Positions 36,716 to 46,709 of a DNA stretch of 64,000 bases are shown here, piece by piece (position 1 is the stretch's first letter; the number at the start of each line of letters is the position of its first letter). The DNA is taken from positions 19,221-83,220 of the forward strand of contig NZ_SMFL01000022.1 of the NCBI RefSeq assembly GCF_004349265.1, in the 5' to 3' direction. The notes under the pieces are model-generated. The model had not been told where the DNA came from, made no database searches, and saw nothing but the letters and a program-made list of their open reading frames with translations. The position numbers were made by a program, and so were the translations under genes. The DNA comes from Dyadobacter psychrotolerans. Its GTDB lineage: Bacteria; Bacteroidota; Bacteroidia; Cytophagales; Spirosomataceae.

Positions 36716-37786
36716 ATGAGCGCAGCCAATCTTTTGGTTTTTAATCGTGCCGGTGAGCATATGCAACTTTTAGAGAAAGAACGACCATCGGCTCAGTTTG
36801 GTCAGGTCCTGGTAAAAAATCTGTATACGACCATATGCGGCAGTGATCTGCATACCTATTGCGGGTTGAGACATGAAAAAACGCCGACAATTCTGGGCCA
36901 TGAGATCGTCGGTGAAATTATCGAAATTGGTATTGGACACTCAGGTAAAGATTTTGCAGGCAGTGTGCTGGCAGTAGGTGATATTGTCACATGGAGTATT
37001 TTTTCTTCTGACCCTTTGTCAGCAGAAGCGTTAAACGGCATGCCACAGAAAGGTCCCGGGCTTTTTAAATATGGACATGCGCAGATCACCGATGAAGAAT
37101 CTTTTCATGGAGGATTGGCTCAATACTGTCTTTTAAGGAAGAACACCGTGCTCATGAAGGTTCCTGCCGGCGTACCGAATCAGGTAGCTGCTACGATAAA
37201 TTGTGCCGTTGCGACCGTGGCAGGTGCGCTTAGGCTTGCTGGTGAAATTTCTGGTAAACGAGTATTGATTACCGGGCTTGGTCTGCTTGGTGTGGTATGT
37301 GCTGCCATGTGCAAAGATGCGGGTGCAGCCGAAATTATTACCGCTGATATAAATCCCGACAGGCTAAGTCAATCGCTTCAATTTGGGGCAGATCAAAGTT
37401 ATTTACTGTCGGGGGATGCCGGCGAGAATCACCTGCCCGGTAAATTTGACCTTGTATTTGACATGAGCGGCGCTGCCGAAGCGATGGAGCAGGGGCTTGA
37501 GAAATTAGATATCGGCGGCACGTCAGTTTGGATAGGTGCTGTCTTTAAGACCCGTAAGGTGTGTATTGATGCAGAACAAATTGTCAGAAGACTCATCACC
37601 GTTAAAGGCTTGCACAATTACAATTACCAGGATTTTGCCTATGCGGTTGATTTTATTGGCCGCTGTCACAAAAAATTTCCGTTCAGTACGGTTATTGGAG
37701 CAGAATTTGAATTGAAACAGGCGCAAGCTGCATTTGAATATGCAATTAAATATAAGCCGCTTCGTGTAGGTATTTTTTTCGATTGA
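36716..37786 (+). CDS. Phosphonate-catabolism-associated zinc alcohol dehydrogenase (TIGR03366-like)
   Basis: A 356-residue medium-chain dehydrogenase. Catalytic zinc ligands are Cys41 (CGSDLHTYCG) and His62-Glu63 (GHEIVGEI). The NAD(P)-binding motif is ITGLGLLGVVCAAMC. The overall pattern matches the group annotated as 'phosphonate catabolism associated alcohol dehydrogenase', found with TIGR03351 and TIGR03364 proteins. A likely role is interconversion of the aldehyde left after C-P cleavage, or oxidation of a hydroxyphosphonate. It is followed by an MFS transporter after 14 nt. Confidence 0.83.
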   Translation: MSAANLLVFNRAGEHMQLLEKERPSAQFGQVLVKNLYTTICGSDLHTYCGLRHEKTPTILGHEIVGEIIEIGIGHSGKDFAGSVLAVGDIVTWSIFSSDPLSAEALNGMPQKGPGLFKYGHAQITDEESFHGGLAQYCLLRKNTVLMKVPAGVPNQVAATINCAVATVAGALRLAGEISGKRVLITGLGLLGVVCAAMCKDAGAAEIITADINPDRLSQSLQFGADQSYLLSGDAGENHLPGKFDLVFDMSGAAEAMEQGLEKLDIGGTSVWIGAVFKTRKVCIDAEQIVRRLITVKGLHNYNYQDFAYAVDFIGRCHKKFPFSTVIGAEFELKQAQAAFEYAIKYKPLRVGIFFD

Positions 37787-37800
37787 CTTAACTTTATCAG

Positions 37801-39036
37801 ATGAAAGCATTCAGGAAACAGCAATGGAAAATGTTACTGCTTACGATGGTTTGCTACCTGTTCTTTTATACGGGAAGGCACAATTTCGGCTGGGCAGCAC
37901 ATGGTATTGCAGCTGAATTCAATGTCCCGTTTGCAACCATCGGCTGGATTAGTTTTGCCATGCTTGTCGGCTATGCGATCGGACAATTTGTGAACGGTAA
38001 TCTGGCAGACCGATTCAGCGCCCGGTTTATGATTCCTGCCGGCGCGTATCTGTCTGTGGCTGCGAACCTGGCTGTCAGTTTTGCTACTTCACTTGAAATG
38101 GTTATGATTTGCTGGGCCCTGAATGGGTTTTTTCAATCGATGGCCTGGGCGCCGGGAGGAAAAATTATTTCCAACTGGTGGGGTGCAAACGAGAAAGGCA
38201 TGGCATTCGGGTTTTACACGATGGCTGCTGGCTTATCGTCTGTGGTCACCTACCTGTTATCGATCGTGATTTTAAAGCAAGAACTTGAATGGAGAATGCT
38301 CTTTAGACTACCGATTTTATTGCTTCTGGTTACCTCTACCTTACTGCTGATCTTTGTAAAAGACCGCCCCTCAGATCTGGGTTACCGCGAATTGGACCAT
38401 GAAATACCCCCAAAAGGTCAGCAGGATTGGCTTACCCGCTACAAGGCTGTGCTCGGAAACAAAAACTTTATGACTGTTACGCTGGCTTTTGCATTTGAAA
38501 GCATGGCTCGGTATGGCTTTATTTTCTGGGTGCCCGTACATTACCTTGGAGCCAACTGGAAAGAGAATTCGCACAATATTTGGGTAACATTTCTTCTGCC
38601 GGTTGGAATGGCGGCAGGGGCCGTCTCATTTGGCAATCTATCTGATAATTTTTTCCGGCGTGACCGCATCGCCTCGATCCGATTTGGGATGTTGGCTAGC
38701 GCTGCGGTTGCCCTTGTGATTTTTGTAGCGCCCGCAGAAAACACTGCCCTGCAGGGAATTGTTATGTTGATGGCCGGTTTTTTTGTATACGGTCCACAGG
38801 CGAATTTCTGGACTTTGTGCCCCGAAATGCTTGGTAACAACCACACCGGCACAGGGATTGGGCTGATGAACATGACTGGTTACCTTTTTGCGGCCCTTGG
38901 CGAGCCGCTTTTGGGTAAGCTCATTGATCTGACGGGGAATACATCGTATATTTTCGCTTCTATTTCCGGAATTTGTCTGCTTTCAGCGTTAATCATTTCC
39001 ACGATAAATCGAAAAACGTATATTATATACCGTTAA
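37801..39036 (+). CDS. MFS transporter of the organophosphate:phosphate antiporter type (GlpT/UhpC-like)
   Basis: A 411-residue, 12-helix MFS protein. The N-terminal FFYTGRHNFGWAAHGIAAEF and the GWISFAMLVGYAIGQFVNGN loop are typical of the OPA group, which exchanges organophosphates for phosphate and can carry phosphonates. In this context an aminophosphonate or phosphonate ester is the likely substrate. Its stop codon (39034-39036) directly abuts the stop of the convergent regulator at 39037. Confidence 0.87.
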   Translation: MKAFRKQQWKMLLLTMVCYLFFYTGRHNFGWAAHGIAAEFNVPFATIGWISFAMLVGYAIGQFVNGNLADRFSARFMIPAGAYLSVAANLAVSFATSLEMVMICWALNGFFQSMAWAPGGKIISNWWGANEKGMAFGFYTMAAGLSSVVTYLLSIVILKQELEWRMLFRLPILLLLVTSTLLLIFVKDRPSDLGYRELDHEIPPKGQQDWLTRYKAVLGNKNFMTVTLAFAFESMARYGFIFWVPVHYLGANWKENSHNIWVTFLLPVGMAAGAVSFGNLSDNFFRRDRIASIRFGMLASAAVALVIFVAPAENTALQGIVMLMAGFFVYGPQANFWTLCPEMLGNNHTGTGIGLMNMTGYLFAALGEPLLGKLIDLTGNTSYIFASISGICLLSALIISTINRKTYIIYR

Positions 39037-39609
39037 TCAGTGGCTTTGAGCAAAGAAGTACACTACTAAAAGTAAACAGTTCTCCCCGGAGGTATTTTTC
39101 GGCACATGCGCCAGACGACCGTCGAAAAAGATCGAATCGCCCTCTTGCAGCTCGAGAACTTGTTCGTTAATCAGATATTGAGTCTGTCCTTTGACGATAT
39201 ATACAAATTCGTACGCATCGGTGACCACTTCTTCCCTGTACGAGTCAGGAGTCAATTCAAGCAGGGCAAAATCGATTGTACTTGCCGGCAGGTTACGCAT
39301 CATAATACGCTTGTAGTTAAAACCCTTGGCTTCTTCTTTTTCAAAAGCAGTATAATCGCCTTTACGGTTTAACAGAACGGTAGGTTCCAAAAGGCTTAAC
39401 CCTTGAAAAAAAGCGCTAACTTCTACTTCCAGTGACTGAATGATACCGAGCATAACCGGCAGTGAGGGAATGCTGCGGCCGTTTTCAATCTGTGAGACCA
39501 ACCCTTTGCTCACCCCGGACTTGTCTGCCAGCTCCTGCAAGGTCATTCGTTTCTCAAGACGTTTCTGCTTAATGCGGCGGCCTACTTCTAAAATAAAAAA
39601 TCCTTCCAT
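39037..39609 (-). CDS. XRE-family regulator with C-terminal cupin domain
   Basis: A 190-residue transcription regulator. An N-terminal HTH_3 (RRIKQKRLEKRMTLQELADK, then SGVSKGLVSQIENGRS, residues about 10-65) is joined to a cupin (about 115-185: YEFVYIVKGQTQYLINEQ, LQEGDSIFFDGRLAHVPKN). The cupin probably binds a small effector. It is divergent from the second SusC gene, and the palindromes at 39666 and 39740 lie between them, one next to each start codon. This suggests autoregulation and control of the locus. Confidence 0.92.
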   Translation of the reverse strand: MEGFFILEVGRRIKQKRLEKRMTLQELADKSGVSKGLVSQIENGRSIPSLPVMLGIIQSLEVEVSAFFQGLSLLEPTVLLNRKGDYTAFEKEEAKGFNYKRIMMRNLPASTIDFALLELTPDSYREEVVTDAYEFVYIVKGQTQYLINEQVLELQEGDSIFFDGRLAHVPKNTSGENCLLLVVYFFAQSH

Positions 39610-39665
39610 ATCAGTTATTTATGTTCAGAACGGGATTTTTTAGGTCCCGTTTCCAAAAAAATGAA

Positions 39666-39684
39666 TGTTTAGTATTGGTTAACA
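39666..39684. promoter_or_regulatory. Candidate operator TGTTTA-N7-TTAACA
   Basis: The second half differs from TAAACA at one position. It lies 56 nt upstream of the XRE-cupin start on the minus side and may mediate autoregulation. Confidence 0.5.
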
Positions 39685-39739
39685 AAAATTTAATCACACT
39701 TTCCTTGACAGGAAAATATTTTTACTTAAATTTAACAAA

Positions 39740-39758
39740 TGTTTATAAATATTAAAAT
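39740..39758. promoter_or_regulatory. Candidate operator TGTTTA-N7-TAAAAT
   Basis: The second half matches TAAACA at 4 of 6 positions. It lies 41 nt before the second SusC start. Its central bases (TAAATAT) are as AT-rich as those of the other sites. Confidence 0.45.
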
Positions 39759-39799
39759 TTAAGTTCGTTCCTATTCTGTAAACCTAATCAATTTTTGCA

Positions 39800-42700
39800 A
39801 TGAAACATGCTTTACGGCTATTCATGATTGTACAACTATGCTGTTTTTTTGGCTTTTGTACCCAGGACTTGTTTGCCCAGCAACTAAGAGTTAGCGGGAT
39901 CGTCACAGATGCTATGAAAAACCCGGTTCCGGGTGTGAATGTGTTGGTCAATGAAACCACCAACGGAACCTCGACAGATGCAGAAGGAAAATTTACCCTT
40001 CAGGTCTCGTCATTGAATGTTAAGTTGGTTTTTTCCTCAATCGGCTATGAACGTCAGCTTGTTGAATTGAAAGGTAATTCAACCATTGAGCTACAAATGC
40101 TTGAGGCGTCTGCTGTGCTTAATGAGGCTGTTGTGGTAGGCTATGGTACACAGAAAAAAGCAAACCTAACAGGGGCAACCGAGCAAATTGGCAGTGAGAT
40201 ATTAGAGAATCGCCCGGTTACAAGAATTAGCCAGGCATTACAAGGAGCAGTCGGCAATTTGAACATTACAACCGGAACCGGTGGGGGAGCTCCAAATGCG
40301 ACCCAAAGTATCAACATCCGCGGGTATACTGGATTGGGAACTTCGGGCTCACCGCTGATCGTAATCGACGGCATCCAGGGTGGAGAATTAAATTCTATCA
40401 ACCCCTCTGATATAGAGTCCATAACGGTCCTGAAAGATGCCGCCTCCTCGGCAATTTACGGATCGAGCGCACCATATGGGGTTATTCTGGTCAATACCAA
40501 ACAGGGTAAGAAGGGAAAAGGAGCCAGCATCACATACAACAATAACTTATCGTGGGCACAGCCAATTAACCTGCCCAAGATGGTAAACTCGCTCGATTTT
40601 GCCAATTTATACAATGAAGCCTTTAAAAATGCAGGTCGTGCACCTGCCTTCGATGATCAAACAATTCAGCGCATTAAAGATTATCAGTCAGGAAAGATTA
40701 CAGATGAAACAATTGTCAATCCGGCTGCAGGTACCAATGGCTGGCAGACCTGGGCATCCAGTAATTCGAACAACGATTGGTTTAAAATCTATTTCAAAGA
40801 TTTTGCATTCAGCCAGCAGCATAATGTTGGTATAACAGGTGGCTCCGAAAAAAGTACTTATTACGTCGGTGGAGGCTATAATTATCGTGGCGGGATGTAC
40901 AATTATGGCACAGATACTTACAAGCGATTTAATATTCGGGCCAATATTACTTCGGACCTAACGCGCTGGCTGGGTTTCAGTTTCCGCAGCAGTGCCTCGC
41001 GCCAACTTTATGATACTCCGAACTTATACGGAAGCAAGACAGGTGGAGGAAATGAGGCCTATATGCACCAGATCGCCAGAAAATACCCGACTGTAGCGCT
41101 CTTTAATCCAGATGGGAATTATTCTTCGACCAGTGATGTGCTGCTGCATACCCAGGGAGGACGCAATAATACAGTTACAGATCAGGTGATGCTGACGGGG
41201 GAGTTTAACGTAAAGTTTACCAAAGACTGGACAGCCACCGCAAATTACACACTCGACGGAAGCTTTTATGACAGCCGCTCGCATCAGAAAACATTGTATG
41301 AATTTCTGCCCGATGGTAGCAAAGCAGTCATTGGCGGAACTTCCCCAAGTTCTTTCTCAAGAGCCAATGAGCGCAGTTTTCACCATATTGTAAATGCCTT
41401 TACTACTTATGAAAAGCAGTTGGGCGGTCATTACCTAAAATTGCTTGGCGGTTATGTACGCGATCTGACCGAATTTCAAAGCTATTCGGCATCCAATTCG
41501 CTGCTTTATTCGGACAATATTCCCTCGCTGAATACCTCTTACGGTACCTCACCTACAATTGGAGACAACATCCGCAAACTTGCCTCGGAAGGATTTTTTG
41601 GAAGGATTAACTATAACTTTAAAGAAAAATACCTGCTGGAAATTAATGGGCGTTACGATGGTACCTCCCGGTTTTTGCAGGATGTGCGCTGGAAATTCTA
41701 TCCAGGTATTTCAGCAGGGTGGAATATTGACCGCGAGGGTTTTTTCGAGCCGCTGGCTAAGACCATCAGTGCTTTTAAAATCAGAGCGTCTTACGGCTCT
41801 TTGGGAGACCAGTATTTTCTGGATGCAAGCGGGGCGAACTGGTATCCATTTTATCCCAGTCTGAGCATTACCAAACCTACATCTACTTCCTGGCTTTTTG
41901 GATCCGGGCAAGAGGCGGCAGTAAATTATCCGACTATGGTAAATCCTAATCTTACCTGGGTGACGACTACGTCTACCAATATCGGAACAGATATTTCTCT
42001 GCTCAATAACCGGCTGACAACCTCTTTTGACTGGTATGTAAGAAAAGCCAATGATTTTGCAGGTCCGTCTCAGGCCTTGCCAGCTATCCTGGGAGCTTCG
42101 CCGCCTACTGCAAACAATGCTGCCATTCAAACAAGTGGCTTCGAGCTTTCATTGGCCTGGAATGATCACATTGGCGATGTGCGCTATGGTCTGCGAGGCG
42201 TATTAAGCAATTATTCGGGAAAAGTTGTAAAATATCTGAATCCGAGCGGAACACTTTCAACCTATTATGAAGGCCAGAAAATGGGTGAAATCTGGGGTTA
42301 CCAGAGTTTGGGTCTATTTCAAAGTACGCAGCAGGTAGCTGAATCCCCGTCTCAGACATTTTTATCATCAGCGGCATGGACACCGGGAGATGTTCAATAT
42401 GCGGATTTGAATGGAGATGGAAAAATTGATGCAGGAAACAGTACGCTGGCTAATCCAGGCGACCGTAAGGTGATCGGAAACAGTACGCCAAAATATTCAT
42501 ACAGTTTCACGGGTGATATAGCCTGGAAAGGGTTTGATTTGCAAATATTTCTTCAGGGCATTGCAAAAAGAGAGGTTTTTATCGGTTCTAATTACTTTTT
42601 TGGTATCGTGGGCGACGAATGGCAAAGTTCGGTCTTCACCGTTCATCAGGACCGCTGGACCCCCGAAACGCCTGAGGGATATTACCCCAAATTCTATATG

Positions 42701-42973
42701 AGCTCGCAGAATTCGAAAAACACCCAGACTCAGACCAGATATTTGCAAAATGCAGCTTATCTACGCATTAAAAACCTGCAGCTGGGTTATTCACTGCCAA
42801 GCCAGGTAATGAAGGCGATCAGGCTACAAAAGATCCGTTTTTACGTAAGTGCTGAAAACCTGGCGACATTTACCAAGCTGGTTAAAACACTGGATCCTGA
42901 ACTATCGATCGGAACAGGCAAAATCTATCCTTTGCAGAGAACATTCTCAGCCGGGGTAAATGTAACATTCTAA
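39800..42973 (+). CDS. SusC/RagA-family TonB-linked outer-membrane transporter (second copy)
   Basis: A 1057-residue importer: signal peptide ending near LFAQ (residue 27), CarboxypepD_reg-like domain (SGIVTDAMKNPVPGVNVLVN), the classic SusC box (EAVVVGYGTQKKANLTGA), plug with SINIRGYTG and DAASSAIYGSSAPYGVILVNT, and a barrel ending in SAGVNVTF. It belongs to a different branch from the first SusC, so the locus has two import systems. It heads a gene run with SusD, two metallophosphoesterases and a nucleotide-pyrophosphatase-like enzyme. Confidence 0.94.
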   Translation: MKHALRLFMIVQLCCFFGFCTQDLFAQQLRVSGIVTDAMKNPVPGVNVLVNETTNGTSTDAEGKFTLQVSSLNVKLVFSSIGYERQLVELKGNSTIELQMLEASAVLNEAVVVGYGTQKKANLTGATEQIGSEILENRPVTRISQALQGAVGNLNITTGTGGGAPNATQSINIRGYTGLGTSGSPLIVIDGIQGGELNSINPSDIESITVLKDAASSAIYGSSAPYGVILVNTKQGKKGKGASITYNNNLSWAQPINLPKMVNSLDFANLYNEAFKNAGRAPAFDDQTIQRIKDYQSGKITDETIVNPAAGTNGWQTWASSNSNNDWFKIYFKDFAFSQQHNVGITGGSEKSTYYVGGGYNYRGGMYNYGTDTYKRFNIRANITSDLTRWLGFSFRSSASRQLYDTPNLYGSKTGGGNEAYMHQIARKYPTVALFNPDGNYSSTSDVLLHTQGGRNNTVTDQVMLTGEFNVKFTKDWTATANYTLDGSFYDSRSHQKTLYEFLPDGSKAVIGGTSPSSFSRANERSFHHIVNAFTTYEKQLGGHYLKLLGGYVRDLTEFQSYSASNSLLYSDNIPSLNTSYGTSPTIGDNIRKLASEGFFGRINYNFKEKYLLEINGRYDGTSRFLQDVRWKFYPGISAGWNIDREGFFEPLAKTISAFKIRASYGSLGDQYFLDASGANWYPFYPSLSITKPTSTSWLFGSGQEAAVNYPTMVNPNLTWVTTTSTNIGTDISLLNNRLTTSFDWYVRKANDFAGPSQALPAILGASPPTANNAAIQTSGFELSLAWNDHIGDVRYGLRGVLSNYSGKVVKYLNPSGTLSTYYEGQKMGEIWGYQSLGLFQSTQQVAESPSQTFLSSAAWTPGDVQYADLNGDGKIDAGNSTLANPGDRKVIGNSTPKYSYSFTGDIAWKGFDLQIFLQGIAKREVFIGSNYFFGIVGDEWQSSVFTVHQDRWTPETPEGYYPKFYMSSQNSKNTQTQTRYLQNAAYLRIKNLQLGYSLPSQVMKAIRLQKIRFYVSAENLATFTKLVKTLDPELSIGTGKIYPLQRTFSAGVNVTF

Positions 42974-42993
42974 AACACCTTTTGATAAAATCA

Positions 42994-44757
42994 ATGAAAA
43001 AGCATCTTATATCCATCCTAGTGCTTGCCCTTGCCGGCCTGATCGCCGGCTGTAAGGAAGACTTTCTTGAAAGAGCGCCTGAAACCAACATCAGTGATGC
43101 CGAATACTGGAAAACGGCCAATGATCTGCAGCTTTACGTGAACAACTTTTATGCCGCATTTCCCTCCACAATCAGTGCCTACGGGACCATTGGTATTTAT
43201 GGCTACGATGCTGACGAAGGAAGCGATAATATGATTTACACAGGTTACAACGCTTCTTTGAACGGTGAACGCTTGGTGCCGACCTCGGGCGGTGGCTGGG
43301 CTTATGGCGACTGGTCGACGCTTCGCAGTGTTAACTACTTCTTGGCAAATTATAACAAGGCCGAAGAGAGCTGGGATAACAAAAAGAAGTATGTGGGCGA
43401 AGCGCTGTTTTTTCGTTCCTACTTCTACTTCAACAAATTGAAAGCATTTGGGGATCTTCCATGGATTAATAAGCCGCTTGACCCCACTTCGGCCGAGCTT
43501 AACAGCGGCAGAATGTCACGAAGTGTCATCGTGGATTCTTTGATGAATGATCTTAATAAAGCAGTCGAGTATCTGCCGACAAAATCAAAAGCCTCACCGA
43601 TGCGCATCAACAAGGAGATCGCACAGCTTTTGCAGGCGCGCATCGCTTTATTTGAGGGGTCCTGGGAAAAATATCATGCGGGTAGTGCCTTCGGGGTTAG
43701 TGGATCGAATGGTGAGAAGTTTTTAAAAAAGGCTGCTGATGTCAGTGAAGCATTGATTAAAAGCGGCTCGGGTTATCAGTTGCAACCAACGCCAGGAGAG
43801 GATGGTTATTGGAAATTGTTTAATCAAACCGATTATTCTGCCAGCACGGAAATCATGCTATGGCGAAAATTCGACCTGAACTTAAACGGTGGTCATTACT
43901 GGCACCGTTACACCAATACCGGTGCAGCCCGCGGGCTGACAAAGGACCTGGTTGACGCATATCTGTGCACAGACGGAAAAACTGTTTCGACAAGCCCGCT
44001 ATATAAAGGTGATGCCACTTTACTGAACGTGGTTGCCAATCGGGATCCGCGTCTATCACAAACACTGTATGTTCCCGACGGCAAACATGTCATTACCAAC
44101 AATCGCCCGGGTGGAGCAGCTCCAGCCCTGTTTGAGACGCCATCGTTTTCTGCTGCCAACGAGAATAAGCCAGCCACGGGATATCAGGTTTATAAAGGGC
44201 ACAACCCGGATTATAACCAACAAATCGACCGGGGTACGACAGGGCTCATTCTGTTCCGTTACGCAGAGGCATTATTGATTTTTGCAGAGGCAAAGGCCGA
44301 GCTGGGTATTCTTACGCAGGCGGATGCAGATCTGAGCATTAATATGCTCAGAAACCGTATCGGAATGCCGGCACTAACCGTAGGTGCTATCATTAGCGAC
44401 CCAAATCCGGAATTTCCGGCGCTGAGTCCGTTGATCAATGAGATACGCCGCGAAAGAAGGGTAGAGTTAGCCTGTGAAGGATATCGCCATGACGACTTAT
44501 TCCGCTGGGCCGCAGCCGACGAAAAACTCGTTGGCTGGAAACCTAAGGGTGCGATGCGTGCGCAATGGGACGGCAAGGTCCCGGCTGCACAGCTGGCTAC
44601 TTACCCCGTCGATAGCAAAGGTTACATCGAATTTTACCAAAATATTGCAGGTATGAGCAGTGGCTATAAGTTCAATGTTGGCCGTGATTACCTTGCGCCG
44701 CTGGCTCAGGAGCAGTTGGTATTAAATCCTGATATCAAGCAAAATCCAGGCTGGTAA
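42994..44757 (+). CDS. SusD/RagB-family lipoprotein (second copy)
   Basis: A 587-residue lipoprotein from the ATG at 42994 (a TTG 12 nt upstream is less likely). Lipobox LIAGC is followed by KEDFLERAPETNISDAEYW, the common SusD start. The C-terminal block NEIRRERRVELACEGYRHDDLFRW is the typical SusD/RagB signature. It is longer than the first copy (493 residues) and belongs to the classical SusD group. Confidence 0.94.
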   Translation: MKKHLISILVLALAGLIAGCKEDFLERAPETNISDAEYWKTANDLQLYVNNFYAAFPSTISAYGTIGIYGYDADEGSDNMIYTGYNASLNGERLVPTSGGGWAYGDWSTLRSVNYFLANYNKAEESWDNKKKYVGEALFFRSYFYFNKLKAFGDLPWINKPLDPTSAELNSGRMSRSVIVDSLMNDLNKAVEYLPTKSKASPMRINKEIAQLLQARIALFEGSWEKYHAGSAFGVSGSNGEKFLKKAADVSEALIKSGSGYQLQPTPGEDGYWKLFNQTDYSASTEIMLWRKFDLNLNGGHYWHRYTNTGAARGLTKDLVDAYLCTDGKTVSTSPLYKGDATLLNVVANRDPRLSQTLYVPDGKHVITNNRPGGAAPALFETPSFSAANENKPATGYQVYKGHNPDYNQQIDRGTTGLILFRYAEALLIFAEAKAELGILTQADADLSINMLRNRIGMPALTVGAIISDPNPEFPALSPLINEIRRERRVELACEGYRHDDLFRWAAADEKLVGWKPKGAMRAQWDGKVPAAQLATYPVDSKGYIEFYQNIAGMSSGYKFNVGRDYLAPLAQEQLVLNPDIKQNPGW

Positions 44758-44765
44758 TTTAAACG

Positions 44766-45662
44766 ATGAGAAGAAGAGATTTTTTAGCTAATGGATCCCT
44801 GGCGGCAGCACTGGCTGGAACGCCGGGGACAGCTGCTGACGCAGACAGGTTTGTTAAAAATAAGCCGGTACTCACTCTTGCGCATATAACTGATGTGCAC
44901 TTGCGGCCTCAGGAGCAGATTACCTCCCGATTTAAAAGGTGTCTTCATCAGGTAAAGAAGCATAAAATAGACTTTGTGCTCAATGGAGGAGATTCAATCT
45001 TTGCGGCTGATTACAAAGATGTTACGCGCGAGTCGATGCTTGCGCAGTGGGCTAGCTGGGATGAATGCATCAAGACGCTGGCTGGTTACCAGATTTACAG
45101 CTGCATAGGTAACCATGATCCCTGGTGGCAGGCTGCATCCAAAGAGGATGAAATGTACGGGGTGAATTATGTCGCCAAACGAGTAGGCATTCCGCACAGG
45201 TATTACAGCTTTACCCAAAAAAACTGGCATTTCATTATTCTGGACGGCAACAACCCGGGAATCAAACTCGACGCAGAGCAAATGAGTTGGCTCGAAAAGG
45301 AGCTTGATGCTGTTGCTCAGGTGCATTATGTGCTACTGATGTCACACTATCCAATCCTTTCGGTTACCGCTGCTTGGACCGGCGGAGCACATGCGGACCA
45401 TGTGGCCTTGCGCAAGCTGTTCTACAAGCATAAGGATAAAGTCAGAGTTTGTCTCTCCGGGCACAATCATTTACTGGACAGCAATGTTTTCAATGGCGTT
45501 CATTACTTCTGCAACGGAGCAATGAGTGGCTATTGGTGGGAAAAGGGAAATGAGCAATCTGCCGGCCCTTACTTTTATGAGGAAACCGCTCCTGGTTATG
45601 CGATCCTGAGGCTATACGCTGACGGAAGTGTGGACAATCAGTATTATGAACATCATATTTAA
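44766..45662 (+). CDS. Tat-exported metallophosphoesterase (second of three)
   Basis: A 298-residue calcineurin-like phosphoesterase. The twin-arginine motif RRRDFLANG is followed by an Ala-rich stretch. Metal ligands are in ITDVHLRP (Asp43, His45), GGDS, GNHDPWW, MSHYP and SGHNHLLD. It starts 8 nt after the SusD stop. Probable role: periplasmic hydrolysis of a phosphate or phosphonate (di)ester from the imported substrate. Confidence 0.87.
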   Translation: MRRRDFLANGSLAAALAGTPGTAADADRFVKNKPVLTLAHITDVHLRPQEQITSRFKRCLHQVKKHKIDFVLNGGDSIFAADYKDVTRESMLAQWASWDECIKTLAGYQIYSCIGNHDPWWQAASKEDEMYGVNYVAKRVGIPHRYYSFTQKNWHFIILDGNNPGIKLDAEQMSWLEKELDAVAQVHYVLLMSHYPILSVTAAWTGGAHADHVALRKLFYKHKDKVRVCLSGHNHLLDSNVFNGVHYFCNGAMSGYWWEKGNEQSAGPYFYEETAPGYAILRLYADGSVDNQYYEHHI

Positions 45663-45671
45663 TCAAATAAC

Positions 45672-46643
45672 ATGAAACGTCGGTCATTTCTTCAAGCGGC
45701 TTCACTTTCACCTTTGTGTCTGGATACGTCAGATTCTTTTGTCAAACCGAAAGAAATTATTCGTTTTGGAATCTGTGCAGATCTACACTACGATTTGATT
45801 CCGGATGCTGCAAAGCGTCTGGGAAGTTTCGTAGATGCAATGAATCAGCAAAAGACAGATTTCATCATCCAGCTTGGTGATTTTTGCATGCCAAAAGAAT
45901 CTAACCGGCCTTTGTTAGATGTTTGGAACCGATTTGCGGGACGTAAATACCATGTAATCGGCAACCACGATACCGAAGGAGGCTTTACCCATGCACAGGT
46001 CATCGACTTTTGGAGTGCTAAAGAAGCCTACTATTCATTTGAGGTCAATAATTATCATTTTATCGTCTTGAACGGAAATGAAAAAAATCCTTCAGGGGCT
46101 TCCAGAGGTTATCCCAGGTACATTGGACAACTTCAAAGGCAATGGTTGGCTCAGGATCTGGCCAGTACCAAGTTGGCTGTGATTGTCTTTTGCCATCAAG
46201 GTATTGATAATGACGTGGATGGTATAGAACAGGGGGTTGCAATCAGGCGCATTTTCGAAAACGCCAATCAGCGGGCTGGCTATTTAAAGGTTCAGATGGT
46301 CTTCAGCGGACATCATCATCAGGATTATCAAAACCTTATAAATGGAATCCAGTATATTCAGATTAATAGCATGTCCTATTATTGGGCAGGGGAGAAAAAA
46401 AATACCACCACTTATGATATGGAACTACTCAGATCCTATTCTTATCTTTCGTCGATGCTGCGCTATAAAGATCCTCTTTGGGCACGGGTAAGCATTTTTT
46501 CGGATGGCAGCGCTCAGGTAAATGGCCGCAAATCAGATTTTTTAGATATGACCCCTGTGCAGGCAAACTTAAAAGAGTCGGAAAGCATTTACCCGGTTGT
46601 GTCTGTGGTTTCAAACCGCAGCTGCAAATTGGCGCATGTTTAA
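45672..46643 (+). CDS. Tat-exported metallophosphoesterase (third of three)
   Basis: A 323-residue enzyme closest in layout to the one at 29333: RRSFLQAA Tat-like start, CADLHYD (Asp37, His39), LGDFC, GNHD (97-100), FCHQG and GHHHQDYQN. It has the same NRFxGxKYHVxGNHD segment as the 29333 protein, which points to a shared subfamily and probably a shared type of substrate. It starts 9 nt after the previous gene. Confidence 0.87.
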   Translation: MKRRSFLQAASLSPLCLDTSDSFVKPKEIIRFGICADLHYDLIPDAAKRLGSFVDAMNQQKTDFIIQLGDFCMPKESNRPLLDVWNRFAGRKYHVIGNHDTEGGFTHAQVIDFWSAKEAYYSFEVNNYHFIVLNGNEKNPSGASRGYPRYIGQLQRQWLAQDLASTKLAVIVFCHQGIDNDVDGIEQGVAIRRIFENANQRAGYLKVQMVFSGHHHQDYQNLINGIQYIQINSMSYYWAGEKKNTTTYDMELLRSYSYLSSMLRYKDPLWARVSIFSDGSAQVNGRKSDFLDMTPVQANLKESESIYPVVSVVSNRSCKLAHV

Positions 46644-46709
46644 CTGCTTATCGCAAATAAAGCGTTGGGATAAGCCCGACCTTGCTTTTTTAATACAACT
46701 TTCAAAAAT

